64,000 nucleotides of DNA from Virgibacillus_O xinjiangensis (GTDB taxonomy: Bacteria > Bacillota > Bacilli > Bacillales > Amphibacillaceae): the NCBI RefSeq assembly GCF_042643145.1, contig NZ_JBHRSA010000058.1, positions 1 through 64,000 on the forward strand, written 5' to 3'. The notes under the pieces were generated by a model that worked only from the letters and a program-made list of their open reading frames with translations, was not told the DNA's origin and made no database searches. Shown here one piece after another: positions 8,462 to 15,996 of this stretch (the first letter of the stretch is position 1; every line of letters begins with the position of its first letter). The translations under genes were made by a program, and so were the position numbers.

Positions 8462-10357
8462 ATGAAAAAGATGCATATCCCCTTGTTTGTAACAGCAACA
8501 TTACTATTTGGACTGAAAACATACATTGTTTACAGATTCATACTCACTATTGAATTGGAGAACTCCATGCAGGAGTTGATCTTATTTATCAATCCCTTTG
8601 TATCGGCTTTTTTAATTTTCGGGCTGAGTGTATGGTTTAAAAAGCCAAAAACACAAATGATGTTTTTGCGTTATACTGCATTATTAGGCACACTGGTTAT
8701 CTATGCCAATTTAGTATTTTATCGGTCATTCAATGACTTCATTACTATACCTCAACTCTTCCAGGCTAGTAATATGGGGGATTTGGGTTCAAGTATTCTC
8801 ACATTAATTGAACCGTATGATTTACTGTTATTTGCAGATTTGGTGATTATTTGGTTGTTTAGTAAAAGAAGAGAAAAAGAAAAAGTCAGCTATCCAAAGG
8901 GCATAAAAGTCCTCACATTTGTATTTTCCCTTTTATTGCTCGTAGGCAACTTCTTTTTAGCGGAAATGGAGAGACCTCAGTTATTCACCCGTGGGTTCGA
9001 CCGGGAGTATCTAGTAAAGAATATCGGGTTATTTAACTATCATATCTATGATATTGTCCAGAACACAAGAGCGGAAACAAAAAGGGTTTTTGCAGACGGA
9101 AATGAAATACCGGAGATTCAGGATTATGTTGAAAAGCATGTCACTAGTGATGGTGAGTCAGAGCTTTCTGGAATAGCAGAAGATAAAAATATCATTTTGA
9201 TTAATGCTGAATCCATACAGAGCTTCGTTATTGACAATGAGCTGCATGGTGAGGAGATCACTCCGTTTTTAAACAGTTTAACGGAAGACAAGGACACCTA
9301 TTATTTCGAAAACTTTTATCATCAGACCGAGCAGGGGAAATCATCAGATGCTGAGTTTATGGTGGATACCTCCCTTTATCCATTATCCAGTGGAGCTGTT
9401 TTCTTCACCCATGGGGGAAATGAATATCATGGACTGCCGGAGATCTTGAATGGCAACGGATATACAACAGCGACATTCCATGCAAATAATAAAAGTTTTT
9501 GGAATCGGACGCAGATGTATGAGAGCCTTGGCTATGATCACTTTTATGGTGAGGAGTCATACGAGATTAACGAAGAAAATTCGGTGGGATGGGGATTGAA
9601 AGATAAACCGTTTTTCGAACAGACTATTAAATATTTGGAGTCAATGGAACAGCCATTTTATTCAAAGATGATTACCCTGACAAATCATTTTCCATTTGAA
9701 TTGGAAGAAGAAGACAGGTCGATTGAACCTTATGATTCCAACTCGGCTACTTTGAATAATTACTTCCTGACAACCAGATATATGGATGAGGCAATAGAAG
9801 AGTTTTTCACCCACTTAAAGGATTCCGGCTTATATGAAGAATCGATTATTGTGATCATGGGCGATCATGATGGGATTAGTCAAAACCATAATAGAGCGAT
9901 GGCCCAGTACCTGGATAAAGATGAAATAACACCCTATGACTATGTTCAGTTGCAGAGGGTGCCATTATTCATTCACATTCCGGGACATGGAAAAGGTGAG
10001 GTGAAGACAGAGGTCAGCGGACAGATTGATCTTAAGCCAACCTTCCTGAACATGACTGGTATAGAAAAAGATGATGATGACATTCACTTTGGCAATGATC
10101 TGTTCTCTGATGATAGAAAAGGTTATATCGCTTTGAGAAACGGTGATTTTATCAGCGAAGACTATGTTTCCACAATGGGACAATGCTACGATCGCCAAAC
10201 TGGTAAACCTATAGATGAAGAAAATGGTTCAGAAACCAATTCATCTGCATCAAATCAATGTACGGCAATAAGTGAAAAGGTAGAAACAGAGTTGCATTAT
10301 TCAGATGAGTTAGTATATGGAGATTTGTTTCGATTTATGGACTCCGAAGAAAATTGA
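8462..10357 (+). CDS. LtaS-family membrane phosphoglycerol transferase-like protein
   Basis: A 631-residue protein with about five N-terminal membrane segments (within residues 1-170) and a large extracellular sulfatase-fold domain, the architecture of lipoteichoic acid synthases. Expected metal and catalytic positions are recognisable: INAES near 250, HQTEQGK...SDAEF near 287-299, and IMGDHDGIS toward the C-terminus. The position normally held by the catalytic threonine (GKTSD in LtaS) appears to be serine (S294) here. ATG 8462 follows GTGGAGGTC; a TTG one codon upstream is an alternative start. Monocistronic. Could be an LTA synthase paralogue, an LTA primase or another phosphoglycerol transferase. 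Confidence 0.85.
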   Translation: MKKMHIPLFVTATLLFGLKTYIVYRFILTIELENSMQELILFINPFVSAFLIFGLSVWFKKPKTQMMFLRYTALLGTLVIYANLVFYRSFNDFITIPQLFQASNMGDLGSSILTLIEPYDLLLFADLVIIWLFSKRREKEKVSYPKGIKVLTFVFSLLLLVGNFFLAEMERPQLFTRGFDREYLVKNIGLFNYHIYDIVQNTRAETKRVFADGNEIPEIQDYVEKHVTSDGESELSGIAEDKNIILINAESIQSFVIDNELHGEEITPFLNSLTEDKDTYYFENFYHQTEQGKSSDAEFMVDTSLYPLSSGAVFFTHGGNEYHGLPEILNGNGYTTATFHANNKSFWNRTQMYESLGYDHFYGEESYEINEENSVGWGLKDKPFFEQTIKYLESMEQPFYSKMITLTNHFPFELEEEDRSIEPYDSNSATLNNYFLTTRYMDEAIEEFFTHLKDSGLYEESIIVIMGDHDGISQNHNRAMAQYLDKDEITPYDYVQLQRVPLFIHIPGHGKGEVKTEVSGQIDLKPTFLNMTGIEKDDDDIHFGNDLFSDDRKGYIALRNGDFISEDYVSTMGQCYDRQTGKPIDEENGSETNSSASNQCTAISEKVETELHYSDELVYGDLFRFMDSEEN

Positions 10358-10403
10358 TTAGGACTGTGCTTTATTAGAGGAACATGAAAATGAACCAAAA
10401 TTA

Positions 10404-10445
10404 AAGAAGCTGTTTCCAACATAATGGAAGCAGCTTCTTCTCTTT
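10404..10445 (+). terminator. Terminator of the LtaS-like gene
   Basis: A 15-bp stem (AAGAAGCTGTTTCCA / TGGAAGCAGCTTCTT) with one G-U pair. The T tract is poor (CTCTTTG). It may serve both converging genes. Confidence 0.6.
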
Positions 10446-10490
10446 GATATCTGTCTATCTTGTGCTAACAGTCCTAATGCATGGGTGGAT

Positions 10491-10751
10491 CTACTTCTTC
10501 TTGAACTTGCTTCCCTTGCTTTTTGCCCGTAATTTGCTCATCAGGTCTGATGTTGTTCCGGACTGTTCATCGGTTTGTGCATCATCCTTTGCTATCACAC
10601 GGTATTCGCCGTCCTGATCCTCCACCTGCACTACCGTATTAATATCGCTGCCGTCTGGAAGCTCTTCACGGTCGACAATCAGCTCTTCCTTAATTTCTTC
10701 CAGAAGAATCACAGCTTTAGTACCCTCGAAGCGGTCGACTATTCCTTTCAT
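10491..10751 (-). CDS. DUF3006 family protein
   Basis: An 86-residue protein beginning MKGIVDRFEGTKAVILLEE, the signature of DUF3006 (a small beta-rich domain). The C-terminal third is lysine-rich and likely disordered. It is the second gene of a minus-strand operon, 15 bp behind a ComEC-like metallo-hydrolase, with AGGAGGGAG before its ATG. DUF3006 genes are repeatedly found next to such ComEC-like hydrolases in Bacillales, which suggests a joint function, but the role is unknown. A second, exported DUF3006 protein is at 12313-12651. Confidence 0.8.
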   Translation of the reverse strand: MKGIVDRFEGTKAVILLEEIKEELIVDREELPDGSDINTVVQVEDQDGEYRVIAKDDAQTDEQSGTTSDLMSKLRAKSKGSKFKKK

Positions 10752-10766
10752 CTTCTCCCTCCTATT

Positions 10767-12047
10767 CTATGCACATGCTTTTCCTTCTTCTTTTATATCA
10801 TCCACTCTGGCTGGGCCGATACCGTTGATTTTATCCAGGCCATCTACTGATTGGTATGGGCGGAGCTCGATCAGTTCATCGGCACGTTCCGGGCCGATAT
10901 GGATGATCTCCTGGACGGCTTCCTTAGAGGCCTCATTGATGTTCACACATCCGTCAGTTGCATCCTGTCCGTTGCCGCTCTCTGCGACGTCTTTTGCCTT
11001 TTCCGTATCCTCTGAACTAGAGGGCTCTGCATCATCCGTGCTCTCCGGGCTGATGGTACCGTCTTCCCGGGTGGCAATACGGTACTCTTGGCCATCCGTG
11101 GTGATTACGATTGTTCCGTGAATATCTGTGCCATACAGATCACTATTCCTGTCCTGAATGAGGGATACGACCTCTGGGCTGGGATGTCCGTAGCTATTAC
11201 CCTCACCAGCGCTGTAGACAGCTACTTCAGGATCGACGGCATCTATGAAAGATGGATCACTTGATGTGTCAGAACCGTGATGACCGAGCTGCAGGATATC
11301 AGCCTCCACACTGGTGCCGCTGTTCATCATGTATTGTTCGCCGTCTTTTTCTGCATCCCCAGTGAACAGAAATTCCATGTCCCCGTAAGTGAATTTCAGG
11401 GAAAGGGATTCTTCATTGCTGTTGCCGGTAATACTGGCAGGATAGAGGACATCGATTTCCATCGGCCCTACAGCATATTCATCACCTGCCCGCGGTTCCT
11501 CATATCCTGCATCACTTGCAAGCACCGCTTCCATCGCTCCTTGGAAGGTATCGGAGGTGCTTTCATTCCCGGTCATCCACACCTCTCCCACGTCATAGGT
11601 GCCGACAATTTCCTCCATCTGTCCGATATGATCTGCATCCGGATGGCTGATCGCCAGCACATCAATCTCAGCAACACCTTGACTGGATAGATAGTGGACC
11701 ACATCATTGCCGCGCCAGTCCCCCGTATCATAAAGAATCGTGTATTTTTCCTCGCCATCCTGAAACTGAAACAGGGTGGCATCCGCTTGCCCAGCATCTA
11801 TGAAATGGACTTTCAGGTCTGATAGTGCTTTTCCATTGCTCTTGGTGTTTTCATCTGATTCATTTTTTGCTTCATTGTCTGTCTCTGAGGGCTCCATCTC
11901 AGGAACCCCTTGTTCATGTGTTTCTTCTTCCTGAATGTCTTCTGTATTGGTTTTGACTGTGCTGTCTGTTGGATCCTGGGTCGTCTCTTCCCCGCAGCCT
12001 GCCAGCAGGAACAGAAGCATAAGGGATGTCAATAAATGGCGGTACAA
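10767..12047 (-). CDS. ComEC-like metallo-beta-lactamase lipoprotein with a C-terminal HhH domain
   Basis: A 426-residue predicted lipoprotein. A signal peptide with lipobox LLAGC lies near residues 12-18, followed by an acidic Ser/Thr-rich linker. The metallo-beta-lactamase domain has FIDAGQAD, ISHPDADHIG (the HxHxDH-type motif) and a late LGHHGSDTS motif as in the ComEC extracellular domain. The last 60 residues form a ComEA-like helix-hairpin-helix module (NINEASKEAVQEI, then LDKINGIGPARVDDI). The TTG at 12047 is chosen for its GGAGG 7 bases upstream; GTG 12053 and ATG 12083 are less well placed. Probably an outer-surface phosphodiesterase or nuclease; DNA as substrate is inferred from the HhH domain. 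Confidence 0.85.
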   Translation of the reverse strand: MYRHLLTSLMLLFLLAGCGEETTQDPTDSTVKTNTEDIQEEETHEQGVPEMEPSETDNEAKNESDENTKSNGKALSDLKVHFIDAGQADATLFQFQDGEEKYTILYDTGDWRGNDVVHYLSSQGVAEIDVLAISHPDADHIGQMEEIVGTYDVGEVWMTGNESTSDTFQGAMEAVLASDAGYEEPRAGDEYAVGPMEIDVLYPASITGNSNEESLSLKFTYGDMEFLFTGDAEKDGEQYMMNSGTSVEADILQLGHHGSDTSSDPSFIDAVDPEVAVYSAGEGNSYGHPSPEVVSLIQDRNSDLYGTDIHGTIVITTDGQEYRIATREDGTISPESTDDAEPSSSEDTEKAKDVAESGNGQDATDGCVNINEASKEAVQEIIHIGPERADELIELRPYQSVDGLDKINGIGPARVDDIKEEGKACA

Positions 12048-12150
12048 TGTCACTCCTCCGATCGTTGGTCGTGTATGTCTCATAGATTACCAAATTCTGT
12101 CGGCAGATTCTATGATGAAGGTAGCGCTCATATTTCTTAACTTATTTTTA

Positions 12151-12181
12151 AAACAAGTAAAAATGGTTTTTGCACTTGTTT
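12151..12181. promoter_or_regulatory. Inverted repeat in a divergent promoter region
   Basis: Arms AAACAAGT and ACTTGTTT, 15 bp apart, in the divergent gap between the ComEC-like and exported DUF3006 genes. Possibly an operator. Confidence 0.25.
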
Positions 12182-12312
12182 GCACTCCATATTTACCAAT
12201 TTCCTTGTACGGAAACTGGATTTTTCCATGGTTTTGCGACAAGCAAAACACTGTTTTGGCAAGGTGCACGGACGGTGAATTCCTGAAATAATAGGGGCAA
12301 GGAGGTGAAATG

Positions 12313-12651
12313 ATGAGACACCATATAACAGGAAAAGTACTGCTGACTACTCTTCTATATGTATCTACCATGATGTTCGGTCATACAGTGGAAGGAGAAG
12401 GTACATGGACCGAAGCAGTGGTCGACCGCTTGGAAGGGGAGTACGCTGTCCTGCTGGTTGAACCGGATGAAGCAGAGTTGATGATCCCTATAACAGAGTT
12501 GCCAGAAGGAGTGAGGGACGGCGTCTGGCTTGATGTCCGATTGGAAGGAGACATGGTGTTGGATGCAGCCATTGACCAGGAACATACGGAAGAAAGAGAG
12601 CGGAAAGCGAGGGATCTTCTAGAAAGACTGAAGGCTAAATGGAATGAATAG
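12313..12651 (+). CDS. Exported DUF3006 family protein
   Basis: A 112-residue protein with an N-terminal hydrophobic signal-like segment (VLLTTLLYVSTMMFG), then a DUF3006 core (TEAVVDRLEGEYAVLLVEPDEAEL) and a charged helical tail. ATG 12313 is preferred for its spacing to AAGGAGGTG; ATG 12310 is also possible. It is divergent from the ComEC-like/DUF3006 pair, so the locus has one cytoplasmic and one exported version of the same domain beside a surface hydrolase. Function unknown. Confidence 0.75.
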   Translation: MRHHITGKVLLTTLLYVSTMMFGHTVEGEGTWTEAVVDRLEGEYAVLLVEPDEAELMIPITELPEGVRDGVWLDVRLEGDMVLDAAIDQEHTEERERKARDLLERLKAKWNE

Positions 12652-12921
12652 CAGTGAAGCTTGATAGCATCATCTCTTTTCCATGAAACATATCCTCTCT
12701 TTCTATTAAATCATCCCCTTTTGTGCAGAAACTACAAATTTATCTCCTCTCGGTGACCACCCACCCGCTTCCCCCGGTCGTTTTACCCTCCCAGTCCATG
12801 CGAAAACCCCTTTGAATAAATAGGCGGTGATATTATCTGTCTCTCCAATCACTTGATAGAAATGTTACTCCGGTATAGACTTTAAGTAATAGGAATAGAG
12901 CGTGTTTGAAGGGAAGGGTGC
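12652..12921. other. Intergenic region before nagAB
   Basis: No gene seen. It has pyrimidine-rich stretches and a weak promoter-like TTGATA...TATAGA near 12850-12880 with a short 15-bp spacer. No clear NagR-type operator was recognised. Confidence 0.4.
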
Positions 12922-14094
12922 ATGCTGGTGGGAAAGCTGTTCATTCATAATACAACAATCCATTCGGAAAACGGAGTCATTGATCATGGTTCTCTCCTTT
13001 TGGAGAACGGCAGGATTGCCCAAATTTATCCGGAGGCACCTGCTGTGTTTCCAAAGGATGCCCACTTTATTGATGGTCATGGTTGGCATGCTATTCCAGG
13101 ATTCATTGATGGACATATTCATGGAGCAAATGGAGCGGATGTCATGGATGCCACGGAAGAAGCATTCGACACCATGGCAGGTGTCCTGCCGGAAGAAGGT
13201 ACCACCTGCTTTCTGGCGACGACCATCACCCAGTCCCCGGAAGCGATTGAACAGGCACTTGCTACCACTGCTTCCTATCGGACGAAGGCTGGGCATGCAG
13301 AAATGGCCGGTGTTCATTTAGAAGGTCCCTTTATCGACGGGGAACGGGCAGGTGCCCAGCCTGTGGAGCATATCATCAAGCCCGACATCTCCCTTTTCCG
13401 CAAATGGCAGAAGCTTTCCGGCGGCCGCATCAAAACAGTCACATTGGCACCGGAGCATGACCTTGACGGGGAATTTATCCGTGCGCTGGTGCGAGATGGT
13501 GTAAATGTCTCGGCAGGCCATACTGGAACAGACTTTGCCGGGATGAAACGGGCGGCCGAGGCAGGTGTCCGTCAGGTTACCCATCTATGCAATGCCATGT
13601 CAGGTATCCATCACAGGGACATAGGAGTGGTCGGGGCAGTATTTCTAATGAAGGAGCTCCGGGCGGAACTGATTGCTGACGGTATTCACGTAGCTCCCGA
13701 GATGCTGGAACTTATTTATCGAAATGCCGGAGCAGAGCGGCTGATGCTCATTACAGATGCAATGAGGGCGAAATGTCTTCCAGCAGGTGACTATGACCTC
13801 GGCGGTCAGCCGGTGAGGGTCGCCGATGACCGTGCGGTCCTGGAAGACGGTACCTTGGCAGGGAGTATTCTGAAACTGAAAGACGGGGCCAAAAGGATGC
13901 ATGGACTGGATGGTGTGTCCATGGAAGATATCATTCAAATGGCATCCGTCAATCCGGCCAAGCAGATAGGCCTTTTCGATCGGAAGGGAAGTATTGCAGC
14001 TGGAAAGGATGCCGATATCCTGTTGGTGGATGACGGTTTGGATGTGAAATATACGATTTGTCGTGGTGTAGTCGGCTATCAGGGGGGCGGATAA
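12922..14094 (+). CDS. nagA: N-acetylglucosamine-6-phosphate deacetylase
   Basis: Removes acetate from GlcNAc-6-phosphate to give glucosamine-6-phosphate, in the cytoplasm. The 390-residue amidohydrolase shows GFIDGHIHG, GVHLEGPFI (metal-binding Glu), SAGHTGTDF, VTHLCNAMSG and the catalytic Asp in ITDAM, in the family order. ATG 12922 follows GGGAAGGGTG. It is one base from nagB, so the two form an operon that feeds fructose-6-phosphate into glycolysis. No nagR regulator follows, unlike the usual nagAB-nagR order. Confidence 0.95.
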   Translation: MLVGKLFIHNTTIHSENGVIDHGSLLLENGRIAQIYPEAPAVFPKDAHFIDGHGWHAIPGFIDGHIHGANGADVMDATEEAFDTMAGVLPEEGTTCFLATTITQSPEAIEQALATTASYRTKAGHAEMAGVHLEGPFIDGERAGAQPVEHIIKPDISLFRKWQKLSGGRIKTVTLAPEHDLDGEFIRALVRDGVNVSAGHTGTDFAGMKRAAEAGVRQVTHLCNAMSGIHHRDIGVVGAVFLMKELRAELIADGIHVAPEMLELIYRNAGAERLMLITDAMRAKCLPAGDYDLGGQPVRVADDRAVLEDGTLAGSILKLKDGAKRMHGLDGVSMEDIIQMASVNPAKQIGLFDRKGSIAAGKDADILLVDDGLDVKYTICRGVVGYQGGG

Positions 14095-14095
14095 A

Positions 14096-14818
14096 ATGGA
14101 ATGGATGGAAGCTGAAGATTATCAGGATATGAGTGAAAAGGCCGGTGAAATTGTCTTGGAAGAGATGAGAGCGAGGTCTCTTCCGACATTGGGACTTGCA
14201 ACAGGATCAACGCCCGAGGGACTGTACCAGTATTTGATCATGCAGTACCAGCGGGGAAAGGTTTCTTATAGGAAGACCAGAACATTCAATCTGGATGAAT
14301 ATGTGGATTTGCCGTGGGAACATCCCAATAGTTATTATCACTATATGAAGGAGAAGTTCTTCAGCCATGTCGACGTCCAGGACAAGAATACCTATCTGCC
14401 GGATGGGATGGCGGAAAACCTCGAGAAGGAGTGTATGAAATACGAGTCGGAAATCGCCGCTGCCGGCGGGGTGGTGACGCAGGTGCTGGGCCTTGGAGGA
14501 AACGGCCATATCGGCTTCAATGAACCGGGTACTCCCTTTGACAGCAGGACCCATGTAGTGGATTTGAAAGAGTCCACACGCCGGGCGAATGCCAGGTTTT
14601 TCCCTTCCTTGGAGGAGGTGCCAAAGCAGGCGATCACGATGGGAATTGAGACCATAATGGAAAGCAAGCGGATTCTCCTGCTGGTTTCCGGCCGCAATAA
14701 AAGGGAGGCGTTGGCCCGATTGATGGAAGGCGAAGTGAGCGAAGAATTTCCTGCCTCCGTTCTTTGGCGCCACCCCAATGTCCAAGTTATAGCTGATCGG
14801 GAAGCATTGGGAAAATAA
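14096..14818 (+). CDS. nagB: Glucosamine-6-phosphate deaminase
   Basis: Converts glucosamine-6-phosphate to fructose-6-phosphate and ammonia. The 240-residue protein has LATGSTPEGLYQYL, the NLDEY motif and GLGGNGHIGFNEPG. The Asn where many family members have Asp in GxDGHI is, as I recall, also found in the Bacillus enzyme. ATG 14096 begins one base after the nagA stop codon, and its ribosome site (CAGGGGGGCGG) lies inside nagA, which points to translational coupling. A terminator follows directly. Confidence 0.95.
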   Translation: MEWMEAEDYQDMSEKAGEIVLEEMRARSLPTLGLATGSTPEGLYQYLIMQYQRGKVSYRKTRTFNLDEYVDLPWEHPNSYYHYMKEKFFSHVDVQDKNTYLPDGMAENLEKECMKYESEIAAAGGVVTQVLGLGGNGHIGFNEPGTPFDSRTHVVDLKESTRRANARFFPSLEEVPKQAITMGIETIMESKRILLLVSGRNKREALARLMEGEVSEEFPASVLWRHPNVQVIADREALGK

Positions 14819-14823
14819 CCATG

Positions 14824-14853
14824 AAAATCCGGAATTCGTTCCGGATTTTTTAT
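14824..14853 (+). terminator. Terminator of nagAB
   Basis: An 11-bp stem AAAATCCGGAA / TTCCGGATTTT with a TTCG tetraloop, then Ts. Confidence 0.9.
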
Positions 14854-14955
14854 ATGCCTTCCATACGGAAGAGCCAGCAACCTGCTGGAAAAATCGCTTA
14901 CATCGTGATACGATCAATCAGTAATCCGAGAGGTTCAATTAAGGGGACAAGAAAC

Positions 14956-15798
14956 GTGAATACCTATACCATCAAGAAAGTGTTGAATAATAACGTACTG
15001 ATCGCCGAGGATGAAGGCCAGCAGGAAGTCATCCTGATTGGCAAAGGAATCGGCTTCCATAAAAAAAGAAGGGATACCATCCGAGAGGAGACCGTTGAAA
15101 AGCTGTTCGTGCTCCGCAGCCAGAAAGAGCAGGAGCAGTACATGGAGCTGGTGCCGCAGATGGAGGAAGGGACATTGGATGCCATTATCGCCTCGATCGA
15201 GATGATCCGCAGACGGGCGGAAACCATGCTCAATGAGCAGGTGCATGTGGCATTGACCGACCACTTGATGTTTGCGATTCATCGGTTGAACCGTGGGTTG
15301 GAAATCAGGAACCCATTCCTCAAAGAGACCAAAGCATTGTATCCGGCTGAGTATGAGATTGCCTCGGAAGTGGTCGATTATATCAATCAATCCCTGGGAA
15401 TTTCGCTGCCGGAAGGAGAGGTCGGCTTTGTGGCCCTCCATGTCCACAGTGCGATTGCCAATAAAACGATATCCGATATCAATCAGTATTCACAGCTTGT
15501 CAGTGAATTGATTGATTTGACGGAGAAACAGTTGGATATCACCATGGATCGTGAAGGGGTCGAATATGTGCGGTTGGTCCGGCATCTCCGTTATACGATT
15601 GAACGGGTCCTCCAAGGAGAAAAGCTGGAGGAGCCGACAAAAATAGCAAGCCTCTTGAAAACGGAATATCCAGTATGCTATAATTTGTCCTGGAAGCTGA
15701 TTAAAGTGATGCAACAAGCACTCAAGAAACCTGTATATGATGCGGAAGCAGTATATCTGACCATGCATCTGCAGCGACTCAGCACTAAATTTGAATAA
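14956..15798 (+). CDS. glcT: Transcription antiterminator GlcT
   Basis: RNA-binding antiterminator of the BglG/LicT family that lets transcription into ptsG proceed when glucose is present. The 280 residues comprise an N-terminal co-antiterminator RNA-binding domain (TIKKVLNNNVLIAEDEG, IGKGIGFHKK) and two PRD domains with conserved histidines (EQVHVALTDHLMFAIHRL; GFVALHVHSA; RLVRHLRYTIERV; AVYLTMHLQRL). The GTG at 14956 is chosen because AAGGGGAC precedes it and GlcT proteins begin near this point; the longer in-frame reading from 14821 is not needed. The RNA target is at 15809-15840, just in front of ptsG. Confidence 0.95.
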   Translation: MNTYTIKKVLNNNVLIAEDEGQQEVILIGKGIGFHKKRRDTIREETVEKLFVLRSQKEQEQYMELVPQMEEGTLDAIIASIEMIRRRAETMLNEQVHVALTDHLMFAIHRLNRGLEIRNPFLKETKALYPAEYEIASEVVDYINQSLGISLPEGEVGFVALHVHSAIANKTISDINQYSQLVSELIDLTEKQLDITMDREGVEYVRLVRHLRYTIERVLQGEKLEEPTKIASLLKTEYPVCYNLSWKLIKVMQQALKKPVYDAEAVYLTMHLQRLSTKFE

Positions 15799-15808
15799 TT
15801 ACGTTCTT

Positions 15809-15840
15809 ACGTGTAACTGATACGATCAGGCATGAGTGAG
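15809..15840 (+). promoter_or_regulatory. Ribonucleic antiterminator (RAT) for GlcT
   Basis: ACGTGTAACTGATACGATC followed by AGGCATGAGTGAG. This matches the known ptsG RAT pattern of Bacillus and overlaps the 5' arm of the following terminator, so GlcT binding here would prevent termination. Confidence 0.9.
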
Positions 15841-15917
15841 AAATCATCAATCACAGGATGCGGGAGAAGACTATCTCCTGTCCCTGCTGTTGACTGGTTT
15901 TTTACTCATGCCTTTTT
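15829..15917 (+). terminator. GlcT-controlled terminator in the ptsG leader
   Basis: Stem GGCATGAGT (15829-15837) / ACTCATGCC (15904-15912) followed by TTTTT. A long internal loop contains a secondary hairpin (GGAGA...TCTCC). Confidence 0.85.
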
Positions 15918-15996
15918 ATGTTTTCCAAGGGAAAACTCCTTAATCTGTGCTGTCTCATTTTAAGCGCTTACTACTCATCCATTGGAGGTTTTATTT

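Noticed and set aside
14821..14955. Longer N-terminus for GlcT
   Set aside because: It would start inside the nagB terminator, and the extra residues do not resemble GlcT. GTG 14956 has a good ribosome site.
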